From contig CALKXH010000074.1 of NCBI GenBank assembly GCA_938005675.1, positions 1 to 51,549 on the forward strand: a stretch of DNA of 51,549 bases. The letters are read 5' to 3'. The stretch's first letter is position 1, and each line of letters opens with the position of its first letter. The notes below the pieces were generated by a model, which saw nothing but the letters and a program-made list of their open reading frames with translations, ran no database searches and was not told the DNA's origin. Made by a program: the position numbers and the translations under genes. The DNA is from an uncultured Anaerolineae bacterium (GTDB taxonomy: Bacteria; Chloroflexota; Anaerolineae; Aggregatilineales; UBA2796). Below, piece by piece: positions 24,867-35,970 of this stretch.

Positions 24867-26294
24867 TTAGAACGGACACAAGTCTTCTAGCGTGTAGCGG
24901 CGCGCCGCGCCGTAGCTGTTGAGGGCGCTGAGCGTCTCAGGGCGGGCTTGGGCGATCCCGCGCGCCGCCTCACAAGCGCGGGCGAGGTCGCGCCTGCGGT
25001 TGAAGGTCTCTAGGAAGGTGCGCCCGATCAAGGCGTAGCCTTCGGCGGGCGTGGCGGGCGGATTTTCGGCGATCAGCAGCTCAAGCGTGGCGTTGGCGGC
25101 GCGGCGCTGATCGGCGGCGAGTTGGGCGTACGCCTTGCGCAGCGTGGCGTAGGCGCGCAGCATCGTCGCCTCGTTCAAGGCAGACCACGCCAACAGGTTC
25201 GGATCGTCGCGCACCCGATCATACAGGCGGATGGCGTCGCGCCAATTTTGAGCGGCGAAGAGCTGATCGGCATCGTGCAGGGCGTGAATGCGATAGACGG
25301 CTGGCTCCAGCTCGATGAGCGCCTGAACGTAATGCGCGCCATCCCAATCCCAGTAGACCGTTGAGCGGCGCGGCGGGGCGGCGTTGAAGTCCAGCGGCGG
25401 GTTGTAGGTCACGAACAGCTCCAGCACGCCGTCGCCGTCGGGATCGCCGATGCCGATCCTGCCGTTGGTGGCGTCGATGGGCAGCAAGTTCAGCGGGCGG
25501 AACTGCCCTAGCAGCTCGCTCCACGAGAGAATCTGGACGCGCGTGAGGCAAGTTGAAGCGGCGCACAGCCGCTGGCTGTAGACCAACTCGGCGCGCGCAT
25601 CGCCGTTCATATCGCCGACGCGATGCAAGACGGGCAGCATGTTCTCCGCGCCGTGAACCGTGCTGTAGAGCAGCCGATAGGCGCGCTGCACACAGCCGAA
25701 GATCAGCAACTGCCCCGCTGAAGGCGCGCCCGCCTGATACAGGCTCGGATCGTAGGCAGTGACGATGATTTCAGGCGCGCCGTTGCCTGTGAGATCGGTA
25801 TCACTCTGCACCACAGCGCCCTCGCGGATGGCGCCCCAAGCGCGCAGAGCCGCCTCCAGCACCGTCGTCGCGCCGCCCGCCGAGAGGTACAGGCTGATCG
25901 CCTCGGGATACTGGCTGAAAGATGCAGGCGGCGGCGGGGGCGGCGGGTTGCCGCGCGGCGGACACTCACCGACATCGAACTGGGGCGGTAGGAAAGGCAT
26001 CTGGGCGGCGGCGGTCGCGGCGCTGACCGTGGCGGCGAAGGCGGTGGCAGTCGCGGCGGGCGCCACGATTTGCCCTAGTTGGGGCGAGGTCTCGCTCAGA
26101 GCGGCGGGCGTGCTTGTGGTCAGCGGCACGGAGATGCGCCCGCCGACGGTGGCTGTGGCGAAAGGCGCCAAGGTCGGTGTGGGGCGGGCGGGGCGCTGCC
26201 CGATCCAATCGCCGATGCTGCCGCAAGCGCCCAGCAGCAGGGCGAGGCAGACTAGGGCGATTGGCGTGTACAAACGGATCGGGAAAGCGCGCAT
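24867..26294 (-). CDS. Lipoprotein with FG-GAP/VCBS-like repeats and a helical C-terminus
   Basis: 475 residues. Signal with lipobox LGAC (Cys24), then a Thr/Pro/Ala linker with a PPPPPPP run near residue 115. The middle holds three D-x-D/N-G-D-type motifs: [13 protein letters not shown] (about 165), [13 protein letters not shown] (about 227) and [13 protein letters not shown] (about 283), as in calcium-binding FG-GAP/VCBS beta-propeller blades. From about residue 335 the protein is helical with TPR-like repeats ([21 protein letters not shown]). It is 15 bp from the arginase start. The role is unknown; surface sensing or scaffolding is speculative. Confidence 0.75.
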   Translation of the reverse strand: MRAFPIRLYTPIALVCLALLLGACGSIGDWIGQRPARPTPTLAPFATATVGGRISVPLTTSTPAALSETSPQLGQIVAPAATATAFAATVSAATAAAQMPFLPPQFDVGECPPRGNPPPPPPPASFSQYPEAISLYLSAGGATTVLEAALRAWGAIREGAVVQSDTDLTGNGAPEIIVTAYDPSLYQAGAPSAGQLLIFGCVQRAYRLLYSTVHGAENMLPVLHRVGDMNGDARAELVYSQRLCAASTCLTRVQILSWSELLGQFRPLNLLPIDATNGRIGIGDPDGDGVLELFVTYNPPLDFNAAPPRRSTVYWDWDGAHYVQALIELEPAVYRIHALHDADQLFAAQNWRDAIRLYDRVRDDPNLLAWSALNEATMLRAYATLRKAYAQLAADQRRAANATLELLIAENPPATPAEGYALIGRTFLETFNRRRDLARACEAARGIAQARPETLSALNSYGAARRYTLEDLCPF

Positions 26295-26354
26295 TTTCAG
26301 ACTCCGCGCCTAAGCATACCCTCAAAGGCGACGCGCCGCAAAACCTTTTCGAAC

Positions 26355-26383
26355 TTCACGCTCTCTCCAAAGTACGCTATACT
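26355..26383 (+). promoter_or_regulatory. Sigma-70-type promoter for dnaN
   Basis: TTCACG (26355-26360), 17 bp, TATACT (26378-26383), about 50 bp upstream of the dnaN ATG. Confidence 0.55.
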
Positions 26384-26434
26384 TGCTCAACAGGTTAAGC
26401 GAACACGCATTCTATTTTGAGGTAGCAAGCCACC

Positions 26435-27559
26435 ATGCAGGTCTCCGTTCTGCAAGAACATCTGGCAAAGGGCTTAGATACGATTGCACGGGCTGTTTCG
26501 AGCCGTGCCTCGACGGCGATTCTGGGCAACGTGCTGATCGCCACCGAAGACGGGCGCTTGAAGCTCTCTGCCACCAACCTCGAGCTAGCCATCACCGCGC
26601 GGCTGGGCGCCCAGATCGACGCGGAGGGCGAAACGACCGTCCCAGCCCGCCTGCTGACCGATCTGGTCAAGAGTCTGCCCCCGCAGCAGATCGATCTGCA
26701 CCTTGAGAGCAACAAGCTCAAGCTGCACTGCAACGGCAGCACGTGGGAGCTGCCCACCACCCCCGCCAGCGACTTCCCCGCCATCCCAGAGTTCGAGGCG
26801 AGCAGCGCCGTAGAGGTGCCCGCCGCCACGCTGAGCTTGCTGATCGAGCAAGTGGTCTTCTCGGCGGCAAAAGAGGACAATCGCCCGGTGCTGATGGGCG
26901 TGCTGACCCGCTTTGAGGGCAAGCGCGCCTCGATGATCGCGGCGGACGGCTACCGCATGGCGATGCGCCTCGCCGATTTGGAGCGCCCCGTCAACGAGGC
27001 GCTCACGCTGCTCATCCCGGCGACGGCGCTCAGCGAGGTCGGGCGGATCATCCGCAGCGAGGACGGCGAAGTTCACATCGCGGTCTTGAACGGACGCAAT
27101 CAGGTCATCTTCCACCACAAGAACGTCGATGTGGTCTCGCAACTGATCGACGGCAAATTCCCCGACGTCGAGCAGCTGATCCCCAAGACGACCAGCACTA
27201 GCACGCGCTTTAACCTGCCCGAATTCCTCGCCGCTTGCAAGCGCGCCGAAATCTTCGCCCGCGATGCCAACGGCACCACCCGCTTCAAGATCAGCAACAC
27301 GGGCGAGGTGATCGTCAACGCCCAAGCCAGCGGCGGCGGCAGCGGCAGCGAGCGCGTCACGGCTGAGGTGACGGGCAACAACATCGATATCGCCTTCAAC
27401 GTGCGCTATCTGATCGAGGTCTTGAACGTGCTGGAGACGAATCGGGTCGTGCTGGAGACCAACAACACCAACGCGCCGGGCGTCGTGCGCCCGCTGCAGG
27501 AGGACGGCACAATCGATCCGAGCTTCGTCTATCTGGTCATGCCGATGAGCGTGCGCTGA
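26435..27559 (+). CDS. dnaN: DNA polymerase III subunit beta (sliding clamp)
   Basis: Ring-shaped processivity clamp of the replicase. 374 residues, typical. Three clamp domains can be followed: the N-terminal MQVSVLQEHLAKGLDTIARAV, ILGNVLI; the second with VVFSAAKEDNRPVLMGVL and AADGYRMAMR; the third with the C-terminal VYLVMPMSVR (family LIMPMRL). ATG at 26435. Neither dnaA nor recF is adjacent, so this copy is outside the common dnaA-dnaN arrangement. It ends with a strong terminator. Confidence 0.97.
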   Translation: MQVSVLQEHLAKGLDTIARAVSSRASTAILGNVLIATEDGRLKLSATNLELAITARLGAQIDAEGETTVPARLLTDLVKSLPPQQIDLHLESNKLKLHCNGSTWELPTTPASDFPAIPEFEASSAVEVPAATLSLLIEQVVFSAAKEDNRPVLMGVLTRFEGKRASMIAADGYRMAMRLADLERPVNEALTLLIPATALSEVGRIIRSEDGEVHIAVLNGRNQVIFHHKNVDVVSQLIDGKFPDVEQLIPKTTSTSTRFNLPEFLAACKRAEIFARDANGTTRFKISNTGEVIVNAQASGGGSGSERVTAEVTGNNIDIAFNVRYLIEVLNVLETNRVVLETNNTNAPGVVRPLQEDGTIDPSFVYLVMPMSVR

Positions 27560-27568
27560 GCGGCTTGG

Positions 27569-27601
27569 CGAGGGGGTGGCGCTGCCAGCCCCTCGTTTTT
27601 T
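27569..27601 (+). terminator. Intrinsic terminator of dnaN
   Basis: 7-bp GC stem cgagggg / cccctcg extended by an inner tggc/gcca, then TTTTTT (27596-27601), 10 bp after the dnaN stop. A complete rho-independent signal. Confidence 0.85.
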
Positions 27602-27654
27602 GGCGGCGAGCGCGGTAGAGTCATGCCCGATGGCTGGGCGGACTCCTAGAGGCG

Positions 27655-28722
27655 ATGACCACAACCTACTGGCTCTCAGCGGGGCTGACTTTTGGCTTGG
27701 CGTTGGCGCTCGCCGTGCTGCTGACTCAGGTGGCGCGGCGCTTGGCGCATCGTTTGGGCATCCTCGCCCAGCCGGATAGCCGCCGCAAGCATCGCGGGGC
27801 AATCCCGAAGCTGGGCGCCTTGCCGCTGTGGCTCGCCTTTGTGACCGCCGTCCTCGTCGCGCAGAGCCTGCCCGTCGAGCGCGCCGATCCCAATGAGGCG
27901 ATTCGGCTGTTCGGCTTGTTGGCGGGCGGCACGCTGATCTTCCTCGTCGGGCTGCTGGACGATAAGTTCGATCTCGCCCCGCACTGGCAGCTGATCGGGC
28001 AAGTTGCGGCGGCGAGCGTCGCCATTGCCTGCCTGATCTTCATCGAGCGCTTCAACAATCCGCTCACGGGCGAGACGGTCGGTCCGTTGCCCTTCGCCCT
28101 GACCTTCATCCTCAGCTTGTTCTGGCTGCTGCTGATGATGAACACGGTCAATTTTCTGGACGGCGTGGATGGGTTGGCGGGCGGCGTGAACTTGATCGCG
28201 GCGGCGCTGCTCTTTTTGCACACCCTGCGGGAGAATCAGCTCAGCGTCAGCCTGTTGCCCGCCGCCCTGATCGGGACGTTGCTGGGCTTTCTGCTCTTCA
28301 ATTGGCATCCTGCCAAGATTTTCATGGGCAGCGGCGCGGTCTACTTGGGCTTCGTGATCGGGGCGCTGAGCATCATCGGCGGCGCCAAAATGGCGACCAT
28401 CTTGCTGGTGATGGGCTTGCCGCTGCTCGATCTGGCGTGGCAGGCGGGTCGGCGGCTGCTGGAGGGCAAGAATCCGATGATCGGCGACCGCGGACACCTG
28501 CATTTCCGCGTGCTGGACGGCGGCTTGCTCTCGCCGCGCGCTTTCACGCTGATCTACTACGCCTTCTGCGCGAGTTTCGGCGCTTTGGCGCTGCTGACCA
28601 CCAGCCGCCAATTCAAATTGATTGCGCTCTTGGTCATGATCGGCATCGCCTGCATCGGCTTCGTGCTGGTGGCGCGCCGCAGCCGCCTGAAAGCCCGCGC
28701 CACCGAGTCAATTGGGCAGTGA
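27655..28722 (+). CDS. Undecaprenyl-phosphate sugar-1-phosphate transferase (WecA/TagO/MraY family)
   Basis: Integral membrane enzyme moving a sugar-1-phosphate (usually GlcNAc-1-P) onto undecaprenyl phosphate, the first step of wall-polymer synthesis. 355 residues, about ten hydrophobic segments. Motifs: RKHRGAIPKLG near the N-terminus, the catalytic GLLDDKFDLAP, NTVNFLDGVDGLAGG, LLFNWHPAKIFMGSGAVYLGF, and DRGHLHFRVL of the WecA group. ATG at 27655. No other wall-polymer gene is adjacent; rnpB follows 38 bp downstream on the same strand. The sugar cannot be told from sequence. Confidence 0.9.
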   Translation: MTTTYWLSAGLTFGLALALAVLLTQVARRLAHRLGILAQPDSRRKHRGAIPKLGALPLWLAFVTAVLVAQSLPVERADPNEAIRLFGLLAGGTLIFLVGLLDDKFDLAPHWQLIGQVAAASVAIACLIFIERFNNPLTGETVGPLPFALTFILSLFWLLLMMNTVNFLDGVDGLAGGVNLIAAALLFLHTLRENQLSVSLLPAALIGTLLGFLLFNWHPAKIFMGSGAVYLGFVIGALSIIGGAKMATILLVMGLPLLDLAWQAGRRLLEGKNPMIGDRGHLHFRVLDGGLLSPRAFTLIYYAFCASFGALALLTTSRQFKLIALLVMIGIACIGFVLVARRSRLKARATESIGQ

Positions 28723-28748
28723 GTCTGCGCAAGCGCCCCTTTTTCTGC

Positions 28749-28754
28749 TATACT
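28749..28754 (+). promoter_or_regulatory. -10 element of the rnpB promoter
   Basis: TATACT lies 7 bp upstream of the P1 helix of the RNase P RNA, as expected for the -10 box. The -35 (TGCGCA at 28726) is weak. Confidence 0.6.
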
Positions 28755-28760
28755 GAGTAT

Positions 28761-29124
28761 GCCCAAGTTCACAAGGTGATCGCGCCTTGCTTCGGCGAGG
28801 TGAGGAAAGTCCGCCCTCCACAGAGCGACGATGCGAGCTAACGGCTCGGCGGCGTGAGCCGACGGACAGTGCCACAGAGAAGTGCAGTGCCAGCGCCGCA
28901 AGGCGCGGGCGAGGGTGAAACGGCGGTGTAAGAGACCACCAGCGCGCTCAGCAATGGGCGCGGCTCGGCAAACCCCATCGGGAGCAAGGTCAAGCAGAGG
29001 CGAGGGGCTGCTCGTCCCGCTATCAGCCTCGGGTAGACCGCACGAGGCGACCGCGTGAGCGGCGTCCCAGAGAGATGATCACCGCCCGCAAGGGTACAGA
29101 AGGCGGCTTATTGTGAACTTGGGC
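28761..29124 (+). ncRNA. rnpB: RNase P RNA, type A
   Basis: Catalytic RNA that cuts tRNA 5' leaders. The ends are set by a perfect 14-bp P1 helix: gcccaagttcacaa at 28761-28774 pairs with ttgtgaacttgggc at 29111-29124. Universal elements are in place: tgaggaaagtccg (28801-28813, P4 5' strand), the AGAGAGATGATCACCGCCC region (29069-29087) and ACAGAAGGCGGCTTA before P1. Length 364 nt is normal. Anticlockwise small hairpins (for example cggctcggcggcgtgagccg around 28842-28861) fit P3 and nearby helices. A proposed terminator-like gctctc...gagagc repeat at 29123-29147 follows. Confidence 0.95.
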
Positions 29125-29149
29125 TCTCTGCGTTGGCAGACGAGAGCAA

Positions 29150-30847
29150 TTAACGCTTGTGATTGTGCTTGTAGAGCTTCAAAAAGCGCTTTTCGGCGGC
29201 TGAGTCGCCGATCAGGATGATGCGCCCCTTGTGCGGCAAGGGCTGATGCGGATCGCTGAGGATGCTGACCGCTCCATTTTGGCGCACGCCGACCAGTGTA
29301 CAGCCCGTATGCTTGCGCAAGTCGCACTCAGCGAGGCTCTTGCCCGCTAATTGGCGCGGAATCTCGACCTCAAAGATATCCAAGCCCTCGGCGACCATCA
29401 GGATGTTATCGCGCCCGATCAGGTTGATGATCGCGTTAGCGCCCATCGAGGCGTAAGACAGCACGAAATCTGCGCCGGCGCGGTGGAGCGTCGCCACGTT
29501 GCGCTCCAAGTTAGCGCGGCTGATGATCTGCGCCTCCGGGCGCAGGCGGCGGCAATAGATGGTCAGGTAGATGTTCAAGTCGTCGTCGTGCGTAGTGACG
29601 ATGACCACGGTCGTCTCGCGGATGCCCGCTCGCTCCAGCACGTCCAGCTCTGCCGCATCGCCGAGGATGTATTTCTCAGGATTGCGCATCCGCTCAGGCG
29701 ATTTCTCCACGATTCGATAGTCCAGACCGCGCCACGCCAGCGCGCGCGCCGCCGCCCGTCCGACGCGCCCCGCCCCGATGATCACGACGGGCGCGTGAAT
29801 CGGCTGCGGCTTGTGAAAGCGCTGGGCGAAGGCTGTGATCTGCGGCTGCGTGCCTGCCATGACCAGAATCGTGTTCTCAGTGATGACCGCCTCAGGCTGC
29901 GCCGTGTGAAACGTGCCGCGTTGCCATAAGCCCAGCACGTTCACGCCAACCTGCTCGCGCAGCGCCAGCTCGCGCAGGCTATGCCCGACCAGCGGCGTAT
30001 CGCGGGCGGTTGTCTCCACGATCAGCAGATCGCCGAAGCGCCCGATGGGATAACCCTGCTGCTCGTCATCCACCACGCGCCGCGCGATGGCTTGTCCCAT
30101 CAGCTCGCCCAGCTGCAGCACGTGATTGCAACCCGCCAGCTCCAGAATGTCCACTGAAGCGTCGAAATTGGCGGTGGCGAGGATCGGCACATGCTCACAG
30201 ACCTCGCGCACGGTCGCTGCGACGTTGGCGTTGAGCTGATCGTTGCCGGTCGTCACCACGATCAGCGCCTTATCCACGCGCGCTAGACGATAAGTCTTGG
30301 GATTGTCTAACGCGCCGATCATGACCTTGTATTCAGCGTCATGGGCGGCGAGGGCGCTCAGATCGTTGATCAGCAGCACGTAGGGATACTGATACTGCTT
30401 GAGCTTCTCGATGAGCGCCCGCGTGACGGTATCGAGGTGCGTGATGATGACGTGCCCGCTGGTCTTCTCTGGCAGCTGCTTGGGCGCTCTGGCGGCTTGT
30501 TGCGCCTTAATCCACGGCGCGTAGAAGAACTCCACGAAGGTGAAGGGCAGCAGGATCAGCAGGAAGATCACGCCGCTCAGCAGCACCACCATCGAGAACA
30601 GCTTGCCCAAATCGGATTGGAAGGTGATATCGCCGAAGCCGAGCGTGGTCATGACGGTGAGCGTCCAGTAGAAACCCGTCACCCACGAGTAGTAGCGCCC
30701 TTCGAATTCCATGATGTAGTGGAAGAGGAGGCTGTAGATGGTGATCAGCAGGGCGAGGGTGAGCAGGAAGCGGGCGAGGATGATCAAGTTCATCCGAGTG
30801 GGGCGCTCGCCCAGCAAATAGACCAATTGTGCCAGCAGGAACTTCAT
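29150..30847 (-). CDS. Potassium channel with two RCK (TrkA-N/TrkA-C) domains
   Basis: 565 residues. Two membrane helices at residues 20-45 and 83-108 flank the pore helix and the selectivity filter TTLGFGD (67-73), the ion-channel signature. Then come RCK1 (about 130-345) and RCK2 (350-560), with NAD-type loops VIIGAGRVGRAAARAL in the second; the first has a weaker loop (VIITHLDTVTRALIEKL). TrkA-C regions end each half. It is the tandem-RCK type of ligand-gated K+ channel of the inner membrane. It converges on rnpB. The likely ligand (nucleotide, Ca2+ or Na+) cannot be read. Confidence 0.9.
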   Translation of the reverse strand: MKFLLAQLVYLLGERPTRMNLIILARFLLTLALLITIYSLLFHYIMEFEGRYYSWVTGFYWTLTVMTTLGFGDITFQSDLGKLFSMVVLLSGVIFLLILLPFTFVEFFYAPWIKAQQAARAPKQLPEKTSGHVIITHLDTVTRALIEKLKQYQYPYVLLINDLSALAAHDAEYKVMIGALDNPKTYRLARVDKALIVVTTGNDQLNANVAATVREVCEHVPILATANFDASVDILELAGCNHVLQLGELMGQAIARRVVDDEQQGYPIGRFGDLLIVETTARDTPLVGHSLRELALREQVGVNVLGLWQRGTFHTAQPEAVITENTILVMAGTQPQITAFAQRFHKPQPIHAPVVIIGAGRVGRAAARALAWRGLDYRIVEKSPERMRNPEKYILGDAAELDVLERAGIRETTVVIVTTHDDDLNIYLTIYCRRLRPEAQIISRANLERNVATLHRAGADFVLSYASMGANAIINLIGRDNILMVAEGLDIFEVEIPRQLAGKSLAECDLRKHTGCTLVGVRQNGAVSILSDPHQPLPHKGRIILIGDSAAEKRFLKLYKHNHKR

Positions 30848-30880
30848 GGCAAGTGAGCGCGCAAGGCGCTCAAGATTGAA

Positions 30881-31432
30881 TCACTCGAACAGACGCTTGA
30901 GCGGCAAGCGGAAGCCCGCCAAAATGCCTGTGCCTCCTAGCGTGTCAGCCTCGTTGAGGATGCGGACGGGCGCGGCGGGCGCGTACAGCTCGGCTTGGCG
31001 CGCCTCAGGCACGATCAGCCAGACTTGCGTCTCGGCGGCAAGGTAATTGGCGATCTTCACGCGCAAGTGGCGCTGCGATTGGTAGGTGGTGGGCAGGTCG
31101 ACCTCGACGGCGAGATCGGGCGGGATGGGATTGTAGCCCTCAGCGGGCAGTTGAGCTTGGCGCTCCTTGCTGATGAAGGCGACGTCGGGCGCGTAGCGCT
31201 CGCCGGAGACCATGTAGCCGCCCGCCTCGCCCGTCACGTGCCCTAGTTGCCGTTCGCTGACGAACTGAAAGAGCGCGCTGGCGATGATGATCGAGATTTT
31301 TGAGGCGAGTGGATCAGAAGGCACTTCGACGATCTCCCCGTTGATGCACTCGAAGAGCTTCTGGGCGTTTTCGGGCAGCTGGACGAACGCATCGAACTGG
31401 GCGACCGAAAGCGCTTTAGCGGGCGTGTACAT
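30881..31432 (-). CDS. Uma2-family (DUF820) endonuclease-like protein
   Basis: 183 residues, the normal length. The PD-(D/E)xK-type core is visible: FECINGEIVEVP near the start, RYAPDVAFISKER (Asp), PPDLAVEVDLPTT (Glu) and VKIANYLAAETQVWLIVPE (Lys). The family is abundant in Cyanobacteria and Chloroflexota; its function is still unclear. The usual EV.SP motif reads EVDLP here. It lies between the channel gene and atpC, alone, and may be mobile as single genes. No toxin/antitoxin or transposon partner is visible. Confidence 0.85.
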   Translation of the reverse strand: MYTPAKALSVAQFDAFVQLPENAQKLFECINGEIVEVPSDPLASKISIIIASALFQFVSERQLGHVTGEAGGYMVSGERYAPDVAFISKERQAQLPAEGYNPIPPDLAVEVDLPTTYQSQRHLRVKIANYLAAETQVWLIVPEARQAELYAPAAPVRILNEADTLGGTGILAGFRLPLKRLFE

Positions 31433-31457
31433 GGCTCACTCCTAGCCCAAAACTGGT

Positions 31458-31479
31458 GGGCGGATACAGCGATCCGCCC
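31458..31479 (-). terminator. Hairpin terminator after atpC
   Basis: Perfect 8-bp stem gggcggat / atccgccc with a 6-nt loop, 12 bp after the atpC stop on the minus strand and followed by accagtttt. Likely ends the atp transcript. Confidence 0.6.
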
Positions 31480-31491
31480 CGACTGACTTGT

Positions 31492-31956
31492 TTAGCTCTT
31501 GTTTCCGCCGTCCCCGTTGGCTGACTCGCGGATGCGCACGGTCGGCGGGCGGTTGCGCACGCGGCGCATGATGTTCTCTTGCAGGTTGGCGCGGCGCAGC
31601 TCCTGCATGATGGCGGCGGTTTTATCGGGCGGCACGCCCTCGCGCATGACGCGCTCGGCGGCGGCGCGCGCCTCTTGAGCTTTCTTGGCGTCCAGCTCGA
31701 AGGTCGACTCAGCGGTATCCGCCAAGACGATCACCCGCTCCGGGCGTACCTCGACCACGCCGCCGTAGACGATGAAGCTCTCTTCGGCGTTGCCTTTGCG
31801 CACGCGCAGCTCGCCGAAGCCCAGCGTCGCCAAGAGCGCGGCGTGACCGGGCAGAATGCCCATCTCGCCCTCCGAGCCGGGCAGGATCACGGCGTCGGCG
31901 TATGGCTCGCTGAAGAGCGGACCCTCCTGCGTCACGATATCGACACGAATTGGCAT
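31492..31956 (-). CDS. atpC: ATP synthase F1 subunit epsilon
   Basis: 154 residues; part of the F1 central stalk. The N-terminal beta-sandwich is clear: MPIRVDIVTQEGPLFSEPYADAVILPGSEGEMGILPGHAALLA, then GVVEVRPERVIVLADTAE. The C-terminal helical hairpin is present and extended by about 15 residues of Gly/Asn-rich tail. It is the last gene of atpA-G-D-C, 54 bp after atpD with a hairpin in between. Confidence 0.95.
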   Translation of the reverse strand: MPIRVDIVTQEGPLFSEPYADAVILPGSEGEMGILPGHAALLATLGFGELRVRKGNAEESFIVYGGVVEVRPERVIVLADTAESTFELDAKKAQEARAAAERVMREGVPPDKTAAIMQELRRANLQENIMRRVRNRPPTVRIRESANGDGGNKS

Positions 31957-31977
31957 CTTTCGTCCTTTCGCCCAGAG

Positions 31978-32004
31978 AGCCGCCGCCCCGTTGAGGCGGC
32001 GGCT
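31978..32004 (-). promoter_or_regulatory. Intercistronic hairpin between atpD and atpC
   Basis: Perfect 10-bp stem agccgccgcc / ggcggcggct with a 7-nt loop, without a T-run, between the atpD stop (32011) and the atpC start (31956). Likely an mRNA-stability or partial-termination element that lowers epsilon relative to beta. Confidence 0.6.
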
Positions 32005-32010
32005 GCTCGA

Positions 32011-33450
<1,440 letters not shown>

Positions 33451-33468
33451 CTAAGTCGGTAGTGTGTG

Positions 33469-34416
33469 TTAGGCTTTGCGGACGCGCACGGCTTCGGCAT
33501 CCTCAGCCACCTGAGCGCGCAGCGCCTCGACGCCGCCCACGATGTCCAGAATCTCTGAGGTGATGGCGGCTTGCCGCGCCTTGTTGTAGCTGAGGGTCAG
33601 GTCATCGGCGAGCGCCTTGGCGTTATCGGAGGCGTTGCGCATGGCGACCATGCGCGCGCTGTGTTCGCTGGCTTGGCTCTCAAGGATCAGCTCCAGCAGG
33701 ATGTTCTCGACGAATTTCGGCACGATCTCCTCAAGGATGGCGGAGGCGCTCGGCTCGAAGATGTAGTCAGCAACGCGACTCTCAGGGCGCTCCATCATTT
33801 TGAGGTAGTCCGGGCGGTTGAGGGCGCTCTGCTCATCGAAGGCGAGCGGCAGCAAGCGCTGCACCATCGGTTTTTGAGCCAGCGTGTTGATGAACTCGGT
33901 GTAGGCGACGTAGACTTCATCGGCGTAGCCCTTGAGGAAGTCCTCGATCAGCACTTGGCGGATCGGGCGCAGGGCGTCAATCGTCCACCAAGCCGGCAAG
34001 CCGATGAATTCCGCCTCGACGGTCTCGCGCAGGCGCACGAGGGCATCGCGCCCTTTGCGCCCGACGGCGACCCAGCGCACTGGACGCTCCAGATGCTGGG
34101 CGAATTGGCGCGCCACGCGGATGACGTTGGTGTTATAAGCGCCCGACAAGCCACGATCGCTGGTGATCAGGCAGATGGTGACCGTCCCGACCTGCTCGCG
34201 GCTCGCCAAGAGGGGGTGCAGCGCAGCAATCGAGCCGCTGGCGCTGCCGATATCGGTCAGGACCTGCATCGCCATGTTGGCGTAGGCGCGCGCCGAGAGC
34301 GCCTGCGCCGTGGCGCGGCGCACTTTGGAGGCAGAGACTGCCTCCAGCGCCATGGTGATCTGGCGGATGTTCCTGACCGAGCGGATGCGCCGTTTGATCT
34401 CACGTGGATTAGGCAT
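33469..34416 (-). CDS. atpG: ATP synthase F1 subunit gamma
   Basis: Central-stalk rotor subunit, 315 residues (most are 280-300). The N-terminal helix REIKRRIRSVRNIRQITMALEAVSASKV and the C-terminal helix SARMVAMRNASDNAKALADDLTLSYNKARQAAITSEILDIVGG are classic. LITSDRGLSGAYN is conserved. It is 12 bp after atpA. The first residues are normal, so start 34416 is firm. Confidence 0.96.
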   Translation of the reverse strand: MPNPREIKRRIRSVRNIRQITMALEAVSASKVRRATAQALSARAYANMAMQVLTDIGSASGSIAALHPLLASREQVGTVTICLITSDRGLSGAYNTNVIRVARQFAQHLERPVRWVAVGRKGRDALVRLRETVEAEFIGLPAWWTIDALRPIRQVLIEDFLKGYADEVYVAYTEFINTLAQKPMVQRLLPLAFDEQSALNRPDYLKMMERPESRVADYIFEPSASAILEEIVPKFVENILLELILESQASEHSARMVAMRNASDNAKALADDLTLSYNKARQAAITSEILDIVGGVEALRAQVAEDAEAVRVRKA

Positions 34417-34428
34417 CCCAACCTCGCT

Positions 34429-35970
34429 TTAGGCTTTTTCAGCGTGCGTCTGCTTCCATTGGGCGTTGAAGTCCTCCAGCGCCTTCTTCAGCAGAGCCTC
34501 CATCTCGTCGGTCAGGTCGTACTTGGTCTCTGGGCTGTTGATGCTGGCGGCGATCTGCGGGTACATGGCGTTGACGTAGCGCAGGAACTCATGCCGCCAC
34601 AGGTTGACCTGCGCGACCGAAATTTGATCCAAGTAGCCGCGCGTGCCGGCGTAGATCAGCATGACTTCATCCGCCAGCGGCACGGGGTTGTACTGTGGCT
34701 GCTTGAGCAGCTCGGTCAGGCGCATTCCGCGGTCGAGCTGCTGCTGGGTGGCGCGGTCGAGGTCGGCGCCGAACTGGGCGAAGGCAGCCAGCGCGCGGAA
34801 CTGCGAGAGCTCGCCTTTCATGCGCCCGGCGAATTTCTTCATGGCTTTGCGCTGAGCATCGCCGCCCACGCGGCTGACCGAGATGCCCACGTTGATGGCG
34901 GGGCGCTGACCGGCGTTGAACAGGTCGGTCTCAAGGAAAATCTGCCCGTCGGTGATCGAGATCACGTTGGTGGGGATGTAGGCGGAGACGTCGCCCAGCA
35001 GCGTCTCGATGATGGGCAGGGCGGTCAGGCTGCCGCCGCCGCGCGCTTCCGAGAGGCGCGCCGCGCGCTCGAGGAGGCGGCTGTGCAGGTAGAAGACGTC
35101 GCCCGGGTATGCCTCGCGCCCCGGCGGACGGCGCAGCAGCAGCGAGACTTGGCGGTACGCCCAAGCGTGCTTGGAGAGGTCGTCGTAGATGATCAGGGCG
35201 TCTTTGCCGTTCTCCATGAACCACTCGCCCATGGCGCAGCCTGCATACGGCGCGAGGTACTGCAGCGCCGCCGACTCCGCCGCCGAGGCGACCACGATGA
35301 TGGTGTAGTCCATGGCGCCGTACTGCTCAAGGGTGGCGCGCACAGCGGCGACTTGCGCCTCTTTCTGCCCGATTGCCACGTAAATGCAGTAGACGCCTTG
35401 CCCGCGCTGATTGATGATCGTATCCAGCGCGATGGCGGTCTTGCCGGTTTGGCGGTCGCCGATGATCAGCTCGCGCTGCCCGCGCCCGATGGGGAACATG
35501 GCGTCGATGGCGAGGATGCCCGTCTGAAGCGGCGTGTCGACGTCTTGGCGCTCGATCACGCCGGGCGCGATGCGCTCGACGTTGTAATATTCGGTCGCCT
35601 GAATCGGACCTCTGCCGTCGATGGGCTGCCCTAGCGCGTTGACGACGCGCCCGATCAAGCCCATGCCGACCGGCACCGAGGCGATCCGTCCGGTGCCGCG
35701 CACCTCATCGCCCTCGCGGATGTGGATGTAATCGCCCATGATGATCACGCCGACGTTATCCTCTTCGAGGTTGAAGGCGATGCCCAGCGTGCCGTTGGCG
35801 AACTCGACCAGCTCGCTCAGCTTGACCGAGGGCAAGCCCGAAACGCGGGCGATGCCATCGCCCACCTCGATCACGCGCCCGACCTCGACTGAGCGGATGG
35901 TCGGCTGCCAGCCTTTCAGCTGCTCCAGCAGCATATCTGCGTAGTTGATGGGGTTGCCAGATGGCGACAT
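34429..35970 (-). CDS. atpA: ATP synthase F1 subunit alpha
   Basis: 513 residues, normal. Nucleotide loop GDRQTGKT (171-178), [41 protein letters not shown] and [15 protein letters not shown] are conserved. One oddity: SKHAWAYRQ has Trp where the common form is SKHAVAYRQ. It is the first gene of the operon and has its own promoter 100 bp upstream; the delta, a, b and c genes that normally precede it are not in the window. Confidence 0.98.
   Translation of the reverse strand: MSPSGNPINYADMLLEQLKGWQPTIRSVEVGRVIEVGDGIARVSGLPSVKLSELVEFANGTLGIAFNLEEDNVGVIIMGDYIHIREGDEVRGTGRIASVPVGMGLIGRVVNALGQPIDGRGPIQATEYYNVERIAPGVIERQDVDTPLQTGILAIDAMFPIGRGQRELIIGDRQTGKTAIALDTIINQRGQGVYCIYVAIGQKEAQVAAVRATLEQYGAMDYTIIVVASAAESAALQYLAPYAGCAMGEWFMENGKDALIIYDDLSKHAWAYRQVSLLLRRPPGREAYPGDVFYLHSRLLERAARLSEARGGGSLTALPIIETLLGDVSAYIPTNVISITDGQIFLETDLFNAGQRPAINVGISVSRVGGDAQRKAMKKFAGRMKGELSQFRALAAFAQFGADLDRATQQQLDRGMRLTELLKQPQYNPVPLADEVMLIYAGTRGYLDQISVAQVNLWRHEFLRYVNAMYPQIAASINSPETKYDLTDEMEALLKKALEDFNAQWKQTHAEKA

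Noticed and set aside
26295-26434. Replication origin next to dnaN
   Set aside because: No dnaA gene, no cluster of DnaA boxes, and no AT-rich unwinding region.
33571-35634. 687-codon plus-strand frame opposite atpG/atpA
   Set aside because: Shadow of two conserved F1 genes in high-GC DNA; no credible product.
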